From contig BFEA01000091.1 in the NCBI GenBank assembly GCA_003427395.1, positions 618,979-657,611 on the forward strand: a stretch of DNA of 38,633 bases. Direction: 5' to 3'. Source of the stretch: Chara braunii. Lineage: Eukaryota > Streptophyta > Charophyceae > Charales > Characeae. Positions 1-10,903 of this stretch are shown one piece after another. The translations under genes and the position numbers were made by a program. The notes under the pieces were generated by a model. The model was not told where the DNA came from, made no database searches, and was given only the letters and a program-made list of their open reading frames with translations. Numbering within the stretch: position 1 is the stretch's first letter; every line of letters begins with the position of its first letter.

Positions 1-1300
1 AATGTCAAGTGGGCAATTGGGCGTCTAGCCGATCGCAATATCCTCTGGTCGTCCTCTCCAGTGTCCTCCTCGTCGCTCATAAGCTACAACCCTGTACACA
101 ATCTGCACTAATACACTCTCGGTGCCTACCGCAACGTAGTGCACAGACCAACGGGTGGCTATTTCGGAGACTTTACATTCGGGTCAACAGGTAAGTCAGA
201 TTCCTACAAATAAAACTATTTTTAGTTTGACTAGTCCGCAAACAGAAGCATCATGAACAAGAAGCAGTTCTAACTAATCCTGTTTGTCAGATGTCATGAC
301 TGTACACCTAACTAATCAAAACATAAAAATAGAATAATTTGTGTGGATAGGACAGTATAGAATTTTCTCGACCTTATCACCTGGAATTTACCCCTCCCAT
401 AGTTCCCTTGAGTATCACTTGACGTCAGCGTCCCTGAGCAATCTGGAGAGCGTCGCGTTGTCGGCGCGAATACCCTTACAAGGGTATCCGCCCTGGTTCT
501 TGCAAGTGATAGGGAGGCCCGGTTAGCATGGATTTCGAGTGTCCGTGCGGGAAAAACGCGATGGTTGCCCGCACGCGGGCAAAGGTCTGCCTTGTCCCGA
601 TAGGGAGCACGTGGGCGCGCAATTTTTAAGGCGCGCGTGTGATTCTTCTGATTGAGTGGGCGGCCGGGGTAGCTGACCGACCCGGACCGTGTTACGGCCT
701 TGGTTAGGGATTGAAAGTTTGTTCTTGATCAGTGCGCTCGGCCCAGCGGTAGGATTGGCGTGCCGATAGACGTATGGGACGACCCGGACACAGGCTGGTA
801 GGCCGGCGCGGACGCTTAGGGGCCGTGAATGTAGATGGGGGCCGAAAGAGTGGCCTGAGCGGTATCTTGGCCCGGCGCGCTGCGGGGTACCACCTTGTAT
901 GGGAAGCCGCGCCTGCTGGTCACAGGCTTGGGCTTAGCCCTATCGGTTACGATATTGGACTATTGCCATAGAGGTGCGGGGATCGAGGCTAGCGGACAGC
1001 AGCGTTGGAGCAACGGAGCGGCGAGAAGCTGAGGGGTTGAGGGTCCCGTGGGCCTATCCCCTTTTGTTTTGCTGAGGGAGCCTGGTCACGGGCCCGCGCT
1101 GCAGAACCAGGGGAGCCTTAGCGGCGCCATGCCATTTTCTTTATTTTTATTTGTTGTTGGTCCCCCTACTGTGTTCTTTTTTTTGGGGTTCGTTCTATGG
1201 TTGTTGCTTGGCGTCCCCTCTTAACTGTTCGGGACCTTTGGGGTTAGACGCCGGGCTTGGAACCGGCCATGGGTGGTCTCTCCGAGGTGCCGTAGGGCAC
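1..1300. other. GC-rich DNA, no supported gene
   Basis: No open frame here looks like a real protein; those present are short, lack family motifs and overlap one another on both strands. Two alternative short hairpins are visible near 543-582: CGTGCGGG pairs with CCCGCACG, and TTGCCCG (565-571) pairs with CGGGCAA (576-582) around a 4-base loop. I cannot assign a role to them. Confidence 0.5.
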
Positions 1301-2030
1301 TGCCGCTCGGATGGTCCGTTGGGGCATCCGTTAAAAATTGGGACGGCGCTGAGAAGATTGGCTTGGCCCCCGCGCGGGACTGACACGTACAGATAAGGGG
1401 GCAGAGGTTGGTGAGCGCTCGAACTAGACCCTGAAAGGAGGTCGGGTTCGTGCAGAAGGTGGTAGAATAGGGAGAGGGAGTGTTGCGGAAAAAGATCTGT
1501 TGAAAAAGAAAAGATTTGACTACACCGCGAAGGCTGCATGGCCCGACCGTTGTGTGGAGTAGCGGGGGATGGTTTCCTCGTTGACTGGTCGGGGTGGGTA
1601 GCTCGCCGGCCGCCTGAACCCGACCTCGGAGGGAGGCTAGGTTCGCGCGGGGGAATAATGAGAGGAGCCGACACTAGGGACCGTTCGACCGGTGAAGGGT
1701 TGCGGGGCGCCGTGTTGGGCAGGCCCTTAGGAACATCCGAATTGGCACGAAAAGTCCGGGGATGAACCCGGACGCGAGCCGGGCCAGGTGCGCGCGCAAA
1801 AGCAAGGAGGAGGGTGGCCACGGTCGAAAGCCCTTTGGGATATTGGCGGGATCCAGTACGATACTGAGAGGATTGTGGGCCAGGTCGGCGGGTGAACCGA
1901 GACGCGAGCCGTGCTAGATGCGTGCGCGCAGGCAAGACGGGGAGGGGCCGAGTTCGGGCGGGATGGGAAAGATTAGCTTGGCCCCCGCGCAAGAGCGATG
2001 CGCATAAAGTAGGAGCGAGCCCAACAGGCC
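1300..2030. repeat. imperfect ~130-bp repeat in GC-rich DNA
   Basis: A block at about 1759-1815 (GAACCCGGACGCGAGCC and following) recurs about 130 bases later at 1890-1945 with substitutions. GCTTGGCCCCCGCGC occurs at about 1362 and again, almost identical, at 1976. The long minus-strand open frame across this region is Pro/Arg/Ser-rich and shares the repeat, so I read it as GC-driven rather than coding. It could be an old LTR or satellite remnant. Confidence 0.4.
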
Positions 2031-3700
2031 AGAGCGTTTACCTGACATTCGACAGCCCGTCGGACCGCGCGGTTCTAGCGGACCGCTGTTGATGACAACG
2101 CGACGGGAGGGCGGAGCCAGAGATGGTGAAGGGCTGGCCGGGCGCAATCGAGGAGACGAAGTGCTCTCGATCCTGAGTGGACTCGAGAGGGGAGAGAGGC
2201 GGTATAGGGGTTTTGGTTTGCGGGGAGTTGAATGGGGACGTCAGAAGAAGAGGGGAGTGAGTAGTTAGTGGAGGAGAAGAGAAAAAGGGGGCGCGGAGAA
2301 GCCGAAGGAGGCGGATATGGTCGAAGGAAGGAGGAGATATCAGGCCCAGTTCTTTATGGAATCGGGTGAGGTAAAATGCAAAGGGGGGGTTAATAGCCTC
2401 GGGCGAGCCCAGTGATGATGTTAGTCTCGGGGGAGAAGTAGTGTAAAGGGAGTTGAAAGGAGAATAGGTTGCGTGGTCTGAGGCGGACGAGAAAGGGGAA
2501 AAGTCGGAGTGTTGATGTATCTGGCCGCCTTTTAACAGGGGGGGGGGGGGCGTTTCTGTGTTGGGGCCCCTTGTGAAGTGCGTTCGTGACGGCGATGTTT
2601 CGTTGCGGGTGGAACGGCCTTTGGGGAATGAACCCGGCTTTGTCTGTGGCCGGGGTGCGCAAAGGAGCGTAGGCAACTTAGGCAGATCTTCTGCTTTTGG
2701 CTGATAAGTGGACTGTACAAGAGTTGAGCGAGGCAGGGGCAGGAGAGCTGCGGGAGAATGGTTGGCATTGACTGAGTTGGGGCTGCACGGACGGGTGGCT
2801 CGCCGGGTATTACGGGTTACGAGCGTTGTGATCCGCTGTGGTCTGCAGTGCCGACTGTATAGGGGGTGGCTGTGCGCAGAAGACTGCGGTGTACAAGGCA
2901 CGAACTGTTGGGGTGCCTGCTGACTGAGCAGGGGGGTGTTGCTGTACATTGCATGCTAAGCTGCTGCTCAGCTGGTGGCTGCGAACTGTTGTGGGTTGCC
3001 GTCAACTATTGCCACTTGCTACAGCCGGCTATACGGCAGCGGATGGGCAGCGGAGGGGGGCTAATACGGTGGAGTGAAGGCTGGGTCAAGGAAGAAAGGC
3101 GGACGCTGCAGATTGAGGGGTCGACAAGGGATTGACCGTGGCAGCTGATACTGGAAGGCTGGCAAAGCCGTTGCAAGTTGGTCGCCATTGCGGGGCCCTC
3201 AGGCGTTGAAGAGTTGAAGGCCCTCTCGCGCGAGTCTAAGTGTGTCCTTCCTGAGTCTGAGAGTCTTACTACTTCTCATCCTGTCCTTCTTACTCCAAGT
3301 CTGGTCCTTTGGCTCTGAGAGGAAGGCGGCAGGCGGGCGTGTGGCCCGTAACCGGCGCCAAGGCCTTTGTGGGAGGTCGCCCCACCGATTGCGGGAGCTC
3401 TGCCGGGACTCAGGCGGAGTCCTGGAGGCAGAGAACTGAGTGGTAATCCCTTGACCCCCTCTATAAACCCAACTATAGCCCCTACGTGTACACCTCTCTA
3501 TGTTTGACTGAGTGGATTGTGTGGACCCTCTACTTGGTTTTGAGCTTGGCTTTCAGGACATAAGTCAGATTGAAGTAAAGGAATGTATGGACAAATCTCA
3601 GTTTCAGTTTGTTGATTGCCTGAAAGCAGATTATGAATGAAATGGGTTGCATCCGGGGGGGGTGGGAGAAAGGCAGTATCGTATGCCGTCTGGTTGGGTC
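2031..3700. other. GC-rich purine-biased DNA, no supported gene
   Basis: The plus strand is G/A-rich from about 2150 to 2500 and holds a run of 12 G near 2538. The open frame on the minus strand (303 codons, 2038-2949) is Pro/Ser/Thr-rich, has no recognisable domain and is best explained by strand composition. Nothing else is identifiable. Confidence 0.4.
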
Positions 3701-3706
3701 GTTGGG

Positions 3707-4670
3707 GCTGGGAGGTTCCCATAAGTTTGGGGAAGCCCAGCGCTCTGTTTATTTTTGGGGTTGCATTGAGCCTCAGACCGCTCTATAAGTTTAGGTAGCC
3801 TGAAGCTCTGGAGGCTGGGGTGTCCCCATAAGTTTGGGGAGACCCGGTGCTGTGAATTGCATGAAGGGTCAGGACGCTCTATAAGTTTAGGTGTCCTGGC
3901 TGCTCTGACTTATGAGGGTTTGATTGTGAGTGATTTTCAGGAACCCAAGGCGCTCTATAAGTTTAGGTACCTTGGGTTGCCTTGTTTTATTTGGGGTTTT
4001 CGCTGTTTCTTTGTTTCTGAACCAGAAGGTCTGTACCGCTCTATAAGCTTAGGTGGTTCAGCCCTTCTCCTGTTTTGTTTTGAGGGAATAATTTTGGCAG
4101 GGGACAGGCCGCTCTATAAATTTAGGTAGCCTGACCTACTTCCTCGCACAAAGTGGATCAGAGAGAAACGAACGTGGCAGAGGATCAGACCACTCTATAA
4201 GTTTAGGTAGTCTGACCCAATGCCTCGCACATGTTGGAACCCAATGGATATAATCTGACTATATTTTATTACTATGATATTAAGAACAGGCTAGTCAGGC
4301 CGCTCTATCAGTTTAGGTAGCCTGACTATAGCTTATCACAACTGAAGAGAGAATAACTAAGAGATATAACTGAAGGTAAACATGGGCAGGCTGAGCAATG
4401 TTCTAAGTTGAGCGGCTCAGCCTTATGTCCCCTTTGAAGACTAAGTTAAGAGAAGTATATATAATTTGGCTATTTAAGCATATCAGGGCGACTAAAGTGG
4501 TCAAGTCATATGCCCAAAGAAGAGAGAAGAAGTTGTGCCCTCTGTTTGTGTATACCTGGCCAAGTCAGAACGCTCTATAAGTTTAGGTATTCTTACCTTG
4601 GGCCTGGCTAAGTTGGACACGCTCTGTAAGTTCTGGTGCCCTGCCCTATGCCTTATGTAAGTTAGGTAAG
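3707..4670. repeat. array of ~12 hairpins, constant loop and covarying stems
   Basis: A 19-base segment, CGCTCTATAAGTTTAGGTA or a close variant, recurs irregularly, each time bracketed by short complementary arms whose sequence differs between units. Arms seen: CAGGAC/GTCCTG (3870-3898), AACCCAAGG/CCTTGGGTT (3942-3978), CTGAACC/GGTTCAG (4017-4061), CAGGC/GCCTG (4105-4133), TCAGAC/GTCTGA (4185-4215), TAGTCAGGC/GCCTGACTA (4292-4328), AGGCTGAGC/GCTCAGCCT (4388-4423, loop diverged). Weaker units are at 3773-3803, 4565-4595, 4615-4641 and 4652-4670. Units at 3707-3741 and 3817-3845 have the short loop ATAAGTTT between C-rich and G-rich arms. Spacing is about 50-150 bases. No protein-coding frame runs through. 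The loop is shared and the arms covary, which indicates selection for, or copying of, a fold. The function is unknown. Confidence 0.85.
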
Positions 4671-4851
4671 AGGGGATAACTCACTGAGAAGGTATGAACT
4701 ATTATTTGCTAAAGGAACTTGGGGTTAGCGAGAGTACTTACCTTTGTGGTTTGGGTTGCATGTGGCGGAGTGAGATTACTACTTGGTCTGGGTTTCAGGT
4801 TCACAGGTAGTTGCTTTAGAGGCTCGCCACGTGCTAGAGCGATAGGAGTTA
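4671..4851. other. spacer between the two hairpin arrays
   Basis: No gene, repeat or clear hairpin was recognised in this stretch. Confidence 0.4.
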
Positions 4852-4931
4852 GGTCAATTCCTGCATTTTCTGAATTGCTTTATTTTACTTAGATCGATTC
4901 TTGCGCTTTCTGAGACTCGCTATTACACTTG
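4852..4931. repeat. ~40-bp diverged tandem duplication
   Basis: Two adjacent ~40-base units share the pattern TC(A/G)ATTC(C/T)TGC(A/G)(T/C)TTTCTGA, the first starting near 4852 and the second near 4892. It sits directly in front of the second hairpin array. Confidence 0.5.
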
Positions 4932-4936
4932 GACTT

Positions 4937-5480
4937 GTATAAATTTTGGTAAGCAACTTTCTCTAAGGGAAGCGCTGCCGAAATTTTTATAGACAAATTT
5001 TGACTTGTCAAAGTTCAGCTTGCCTTTTCTGTATATTTGACTTAGTAAAAATTTGGAAAGTCTCATTTTCAAAGGGGAGTGTTGCCCAAATTTTTGCTAA
5101 TTCAGGGAGTTAGACAAAATTGGACCTTGAGAAGTCAAAGTTGGTCTTAAGCACTAAACTTAGCTTTGTATAAATTTTGGAAAAACACTTTTTTAGGGGG
5201 AGTGCTGCCGAAATTTCTGCAAAACTAAGAAGTTAGTCAGATTTTGTCTAAGTTGAACTCAAGGTTGGAGGCTGAGTTCAAATTTGACTTGGTATAAATC
5301 TGGGAGATCCAAAAATTCCAAAGGGGATGCTGCCAAAATTTCTGCTAATTCAGAGAGATAGACAAAATTTGACTTTCAAGAGTCATAAATTATTTCAGCT
5401 TTTGATATTTGGGCTTGTATAAATTCTATAAAGGCACTTTTCCTACGGGAAGCGCTGCCGAAATTTTCTTGATTTACAGG
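4937..5480 (+). repeat. five-unit ~124-bp tandem array of two-tier hairpins
   Basis: Units begin at about 4937, 5045, 5168, 5292 and 5417. Each starts GTATAAATTTTGG or similar, and ~30 bases later has (G)GGGAGTGCTGCC followed by AAATTT. The outer arms pair: AAATTTTGG with CCGAAATTT in units 1 and 3 (one G-U pair), AAAAATTTGG with CCAAATTTTT in unit 2. Units 4 and 5 pair less well. Inside, unit 3 has a second stem CACT/AGTG, and unit 1 pairs CTTTC with GGAAG. Between units a weaker motif resembling TTAGACAAAATTTGAC recurs. A G-U pair that fits only on this strand hints at an RNA structure read in this direction. Confidence 0.7.
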
Positions 5481-6481
5481 AGTTTGATTATAATTGGACA
5501 GGAGGCGATTCTGACGATCCGCCCTGAATAGGGGAGGTTTTGCCATCACTCTACCTTTGCTTTGGGCACTGGCTTAGAAGTGGGCTTAGACTTAATTGAC
5601 AGACGCCTTGAATGAGAATGTGCTATGGAGGTTTATCCCCCATATGCTGATGATTTAGCTTGGGCATTTCACCTACCTTGTGTTACAGGTCCTTTGGGGT
5701 GTCTGATTCAAGATGTGAACTAGACTCAGCTTGATCCCTTGAGGATCGTCTACTGTTATCACTGGTAACAGGTCGGTTGCCGATTCGTCGGTTTACGACT
5801 CGATTTCAACCTGCTCTCCATACTCAATCTAAAAGGCTTTAGCCCTGGTGATTTTACTGTTTGTTAAGGGTTTCACCCAGACTTTTATTGAATGGTCATT
5901 TAACAAAGGTACTGAGTATTTAATTAAGGTTGGTCGGATCGGCGGTTGGGGCTTGTATGGCTAAAGCGAAGGGGTATGAGCGTAGAGAATGGTTGGGGTT
6001 GACTCCGTGTAGTGCGTGTTTGTTGCTTGATTCTTGGTGTGATTGCAGGTATGTTCCGTGGCTCGGATTTTGGATTTGGAGAGCCTGCGATCCCATATAC
6101 ATATACATGGTTGTAAGGAGTCTCACAGTGTCTGTGAGAAGTGATTGTCGCCTCTCTATCTCCCCTTGTGCATGTATGTGTGGGTATACCTAGAATGAGT
6201 GCTTGAGAGGCCTAAGAGGCCATGTTAAAACCCGTTTAAAGGCTGAGGCGGAGGAACAGGGAAGACCCTCCTTTTTGCCAATTTGCGTCTTGGGGTTTTT
6301 TTAGTCGGACGTTGGTCATGGGACGAGATTCAAGGTCCTTGTCCAGGACATCCCAAGCCCTAGACTCCGCAGGGAAGGAATTTGCCCCCGTGCAGAGCTT
6401 ATTCGCCTTGCCGGACGAGACGCTCAGGCCAAGGACCGGAGGTCTCGCGGCGGCTGCACGACTATTCCTTCAGCCGTGCAA
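5481..6481. other. no gene recognised
   Basis: The stretch has no supported coding frame. The palindrome GGCCTAAGAGGCC lies near 6209, and a short ATATACATATACAT run near 6095. It separates the hairpin arrays from the Gypsy LTR and may belong to an older element. Confidence 0.4.
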
Positions 6482-7257
6482 TGTCGTTAAGGATTAGACC
6501 CTCACGATACTTCGAGTCTGACACTTGAGTGTCATAAGCGGTACTCGGATCCACGAGGGACCGCTTGATTATGGGCACTACATAGTACGCCATCATTGCA
6601 ACTGCTTGTGTACGCTTGCATTGCGAGTCGATATGAGTGGGTCCTGCGTCCGCGCGGTTTTATACTAAGTCTCGCGCGCGACGCCTATCCGATTTCCGCA
6701 GTGGAAAGTTATGGGATGGCTACCGAGGGGCTAGGAGCGTTGTCGCGTTGTTTGTGTTGTGTCGTCTCGTATGTGTGTGTGCGTGTGTTTTATTTTTGTG
6801 TTCGTAAAGTGGTCTGCGCGTGGTGTGTGGGATGCGTCCTAGTCGACCGAAGTCGGACCGCGCTTGGGACTTCAGCCCCCCAAGATGTCAGTTCGCGTGC
6901 GAGCCCGATAGGCGTATTACCGCGCGTACCCCCTATGCTACAGCGAACGAGAAACACCCTCGGTTGGTCCACCTCTGTGATTGCAACTCATTAGCTTTCG
7001 TATTATGGACTGGTAGCTCGGCGGGGATACGCCCACCGAAGGGAGGTGACAACTCCCGTAAGGTGGAGGTAAGTTGTGCCTCGCGTAGGCCCTATCTTGT
7101 CGTAGGGGCNCGCGAGAGGTATGGCTGGCGCACTCGGCCGGAGCGGCCTAAGGAAGCTCCATTTGTGGGTTCGTGACGAGGTTGGTCCAACTCCTGCGTG
7201 ACGAGGCCGAGAGGGTCCCGCGCTGCCGCGTGCGGTGCCGAACCGATGCGCTCGACA
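6482..7257 (+). repeat. probable 5' LTR of Ty3/Gypsy element
   Basis: The right end is well placed: CTCGACA ends at 7257, two bases before a tRNA-Asp primer binding site. The left end is inferred from the matching inverted terminus TGTCG at 6482, which mirrors CGACA, giving 776 bp. A TATA-like TTTATACTA lies at 6658-6666. No second LTR copy was found in the window, so the left boundary could not be checked by repeat alignment. There is a single N at 7110. Confidence 0.5.
6658..6666 (+). promoter_or_regulatory. candidate TATA box in the Gypsy LTR
   Basis: TTTATACTA is an AT-rich island in a GC-rich LTR, about 600 bases before the primer binding site. Position and composition fit a core promoter; nothing else supports it. 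Confidence 0.35.
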
Positions 7258-7259
7258 GG

Positions 7260-7276
7260 TGGCGCCGTTGCCGGGG
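7260..7276 (+). other. primer binding site for tRNA-Asp
   Basis: TGGCGCCGTTGCCGGGG is complementary to the 3' end of plant tRNA-Asp (ending CGGCAACGGCGCCA), the primer used by many plant Gypsy elements. It lies two bases after the inferred LTR end CGACA, the expected geometry. It fixes the element's orientation as plus. Confidence 0.85.
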
Positions 7277-7661
7277 GTAACGGAAACCTACCATTGTCCC
7301 TGGTGGAACGACATCCGGGTATGGGAGTGAGGGAGAAACTAGGCATATGAGTGAGTAAGGGAAAGACTATGAGATGGACTGTATGGTGATCTATATGACT
7401 GTGGGTTGAATGATTGATTGATTGACGGCCCGGCTGACAGCTTGAATAAGGCAGGTGTGAGAAGAGATTTTGTGGGAAGGGTATGCCTTATCTAGGTAGG
7501 CCTAAGGGAGAATGAGAAAAGAGATGTCTGTCAGGGCTAAGAGCGTCGGATGCTTGAGGGGTCAACCGGATAGGGTCGTGAAGGATTGAGTTGCTGAGTG
7601 AGGTCTTCCGTCCTATCGTTTCTTATAACAGGAAGTTTGAAGCCGGAAACGGTTGATCAAG

Positions 7662-9864
7662 ATGCCAGAGGCAATGGCGGATGGTGGGAGGAAGCTCGTG
7701 ACGATCGACGATCTCATCGACGCCTTGGAGAAGCGCGACAGGGCGCCAAGCAATGTCCCAAAGGTTGAGACATTCCACTTCAAAGGGGATCGGGTATCCG
7801 ACTGGTTGGATCTGATAGAGCAGGCGCTGGTAGGGCTGTCAGATGAGGTTAAGCTCCAACGGGTTTTGAGGTACGTCCTGCATAGTCACCATCGGGAAGT
7901 AAGTAAGGTCGTGGACGCCGCCGGTGGCAGTTGGACAAAGTTTGGGGACCTGATGCGAAGGAAGTACAGGCTGGGGGATGGCCTGTTGACCGTGGCCGAC
8001 TTGGAGGCCATGAACAAGGAAGGCTTTTGTACCATTGGGGCGTTCGTGGACGAATTTAAGAAAAAGGCGAGGAAAGTGCACGGGATTTCGGAGGAGGCAC
8101 AGTGCGCCACATTCTTGGGACTACTTACACAAGCTCGGAGGCCACAGAGCTGACAAAGTATGGGGAAGGGAGTGAGAGACTCACTTGGGCAACCATTGAC
8201 AAGGGAGTGGAAGAAGGGAGCCTGGACCAGGTGGAGCAGCACCAAATGAGGCTGCAAAGGCGCAAGAGGAAGGAGAGGGATGCTACCGCGTCCGGGACCC
8301 CAGGGGTAAAGAGAATTGTCACGGATGTGTTGGCGGCGCTGGGGTATGACAGCGAAGCGGAACTACAGAAAAGAGTGGTGGCAGTGGCCCAAGGCCGGGC
8401 GTCGGGAGGAGGAGATGAGGAGGCTGGGCGCGAAGACTACGGCGGAGGGGAGACGGGCTCCCAAGCCCTGACTAAGGCCCAGAGGAAGCAGCGTAATCTG
8501 CTACTGGGGGGGCAGGGATCAGGGAAGGGGCAGGCCCCCCAAGCCATTGCCGCACCGCCACCTGTCGCCGCGGCCGCGCCAGCGCCTGCGCCAGCCGGAT
8601 CGCCGTACATGGGGCCGCCACCAACTTGCGGTCACTGGATCCCGCATTGTCAATCCACGCCCTGGCCCAGTTGCAACCACTATGCCTCATGCGGAGGGAG
8701 TCAAGCCCATACGGGACACATGGTCCCCTATGCGGGCTTGTCAGCAAGTATGGGCCCCCCGAGCTACCCAGCAACTCAAGGCCAGCCTGTGGCCCAACTG
8801 CCGCCCTCCCAGCAGGCCTCGCAGGCTAGTGTGGCCGGGGGAGGGAGTCAAGGACAAGGCGGGCAAGGCAATGGGGACAGGGGCCAAGGGGGTCGAGGAG
8901 GGGGTGGCCGGGGGCGAGGGGGAAATGGGGGAGGCCGTGGAGGAGGTTGGAGTGGTCAGGGGGGCCAGAACCAAGGTGGCCAAGACAACCAGGGAGAGGG
9001 CCAAGGGTACGGGAGGCCCCTCTTCGATTGGCGGAACGCAACTTGTTGGTATTGTGGCGAGGTGGGCCACACCATACGGTTCTGGCAACAGCGGCGGGAC
9101 GACGAGCTGGCAGGAATGATCTCCTCCTGCATGGATGGGGACATATACGATAGGTGGGGGAAGCACATCGATCCCAAGACCCCGGGAGGGATCAGGCAGG
9201 AAGCCCTCAGACGAGCGGAGGCGGGGCCACCAGCAGCCCCAACGATGTTCAGGATATGGCAGGAGAGGGAGGACCCGGGTGTGAGGGTCGAAGAGATTGT
9301 GGACGAGAGTGAGGAGGTGACTCAGCGACTAAGGGCGGGGACTATACAGGAAGAACCTATAATCGTTGAGTCAGACGACGAAGGATTAGAGGTGGTAAGA
9401 GAGTCAGTCTCGACCATTTTGGAAAGGATGGAGGATCTGTTGGCGAAGATAGGCAGATACCAGGAAAAGTTGAGGGTGATGTGTGCTGAGGCCCTGGAAT
9501 GGGAAGCGAGCCTCCCAGAGGTGATGCTCTATGGGTCGAGCCCGGAGTCGTCATCAGGTCCACAAGGGTACCCAGGGGTGGCGACAGCAGGGTCAGGCCC
9601 TAGGTCTAGGATGACCTTTAGACCCCCCACGTCACATGAGAGGGTGGCGCAGGCCGCACAGATTTGGAGCCAGAGTAAGGCTACTACGAGTCAGGGATCT
9701 AGTCAGACACCTAACCAAGAGCCGCCTAGGAGGGGGCCTGAGCCCGAACGAAGGAAGTGGTGGAGGTTCAGGAAGAGGAGGATGAGGGTGATGACGAAGA
9801 GGATGAGAGGCTCCGCCAGGAAGAAGATCGGCGAGCGGAGCAGAGGGCCACGAAAAGAGGACTT
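7662..9864 (+). pseudogene. Gypsy gag, frameshifted
   Basis: The structural protein would form the retrotransposon particle and bind its RNA. The first part (ATG at 7662) carries a capsid-like region including VETFHFKGDRVSDWLDLIEQ and a conserved FVDEFKKKARKV segment. Around 8125 the frame shifts by one base: the other frame continues SSEATELTKYG and runs through a Gln/Lys/Arg-rich segment, a Pro/Ala stretch, a long Gly/Arg/Gln-rich RGG-like region (about 8830-9010) and a zinc knuckle near 9045, CWYCGEVGHTIRFW, in which the last cysteine is Trp. An acidic linker follows. It is read in a third frame from about 9750, and that frame has a TAG at 9865. An earlier ATG is not present in frame; TTG at 7653 is not a plausible start. 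The shift near 8125 looks like decay, not a programmed site. Confidence 0.75.
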
Positions 9865-9867
9865 TAG

Positions 9868-10761
9868 GGAGGGGCGAAGCCGAGTCTGCACGATGGCGTG
9901 CCAAAAAGGAAGAAGTACGCGGTCTGGCTGGAGGAAGGTTTTGATGTGGAGCGAATGGTGGACAAGCTTCGGGAGGGCCACAACGATTTGATGAATCTAA
10001 AGGACATCTTGGCGTCGGCACCAAGGCTCCGTGGCGAGCTGAAAGGGCGGCTCTCGCGGAGGTTAGTGCCCAACGTCCACCTGAGCTCAATTTTGCCCAG
10101 GGAGATAGAGTGGACAGAGGCGGGCACCAGGATGGACTAGAAATGTGTGGCATGTGGGTTGGTGGATCTGAAGGTGAGAGACCAGCCGAGCATCGCAATG
10201 GTGGACACGGGCGCTGAGATGAATATCATTCGGGAGCGGGACGCGACCATGTTAGGGCTGGAGGTTGACCATTCGGACCATGGGGTGCTGCATGGGGCCA
10301 ACTGTAAGGCGATCTTCTGCGGCACTGCGTCTAACGTGATGGTGGAAATTGGGAGGGTAAGGGTGCGAACATGCTTCTTCGTCATGCTCGATGTCGACCA
10401 CCCTATCCTTCTGGGGAGGTCGTTCCTCTGTCGAACGGAGACCTTGGTCTTCAATAGGCATGAGGGGACGATGATCCTGGCCCTATCTGATCCGGCCTGC
10501 GGGAACTATGAAATTATCAAGTGCCAGAACATAGGGCCCGGAAGTGGGAGGAACAGGCTAAACCTCGGCTCCTTTACCTTCGAGAAGTCTGAGTACGCGC
10601 GACGAAGACTTCGGGAGGAGCAAGAGGAGGAAGGAGCGGGCGACGTATTGTCTCTAAGCCTTAACGATGTGAATAAGGCAATGGAGGTGGTGGCGGCGCA
10701 TGATATGGCGGACCCTGAAGCTATAAAGGCATTGAGGGAGCAGGTCCTAGAGAGCCCTTAG
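9868..10761 (+). pseudogene. Gypsy aspartic protease region
   Basis: This retropepsin-type protease would mature Gag-Pol. The frame carries KYAVWLEEGFDVERMVDKL upstream, an in-frame TAG at 10138, then a CVACG-like pair and the active site MVDTGAEMNII (DTGA, near 10202), followed by the second-lobe segment HPILLGRSFL near 10400. After the protease comes an acidic, Arg/Glu-rich linker ending at TAG 10759. Two stops (9865, 10138) separate it from gag. Length and order fit plant Ty3/Gypsy Gag-Pro. Confidence 0.75.
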
Positions 10762-10903
10762 GTGGGAGAAGTGGAACTGATCTATCGGCTTCCCGGAAGG
10801 AAAGGGGACCCTGCGATGGCCCAGGCCCGAACGACAAGTCGGTCTTTTTTAGGGGAGGGCTTAAGCAGGGTTCCCAAAGGCGGTACAAGACTATAGATAA
10901 GAA

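Noticed and set aside
1195-1992. Long minus-strand open frame in GC-rich DNA
   Set aside because: Pro/Arg/Ser-rich, overlaps an internal repeat, has no domain, and competing frames are equally open. Best explained by base composition.
2038-2949. 303-codon minus-strand open frame
   Set aside because: Composition-driven Pro/Ser/Thr-rich translation of a purine-rich strand; no motif or start context.
3242-3439. Small secreted-protein-like frame with a hydrophobic N-terminus
   Set aside because: It starts at GTG, no ATG start is available, and the remainder is low-quality Arg/Gly-rich sequence.
3778-4640. Array of TATA-box promoters (CTCTATAAG) such as rDNA spacer promoters
   Set aside because: The CTATAAG core fits loosely, but a promoter array does not explain the matched variable arms. 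Kept only as a weak alternative.
3707-4670. CRISPR array interpretation of the repeated motif
   Set aside because: Spacing is irregular, flanking arms are complementary to each other, and the surrounding elements are eukaryotic.
5646-5670. Additional CTGATGA occurrence as a hammerhead candidate
   Set aside because: No GAAA or helix II partner follows; chance match to the heptamer.
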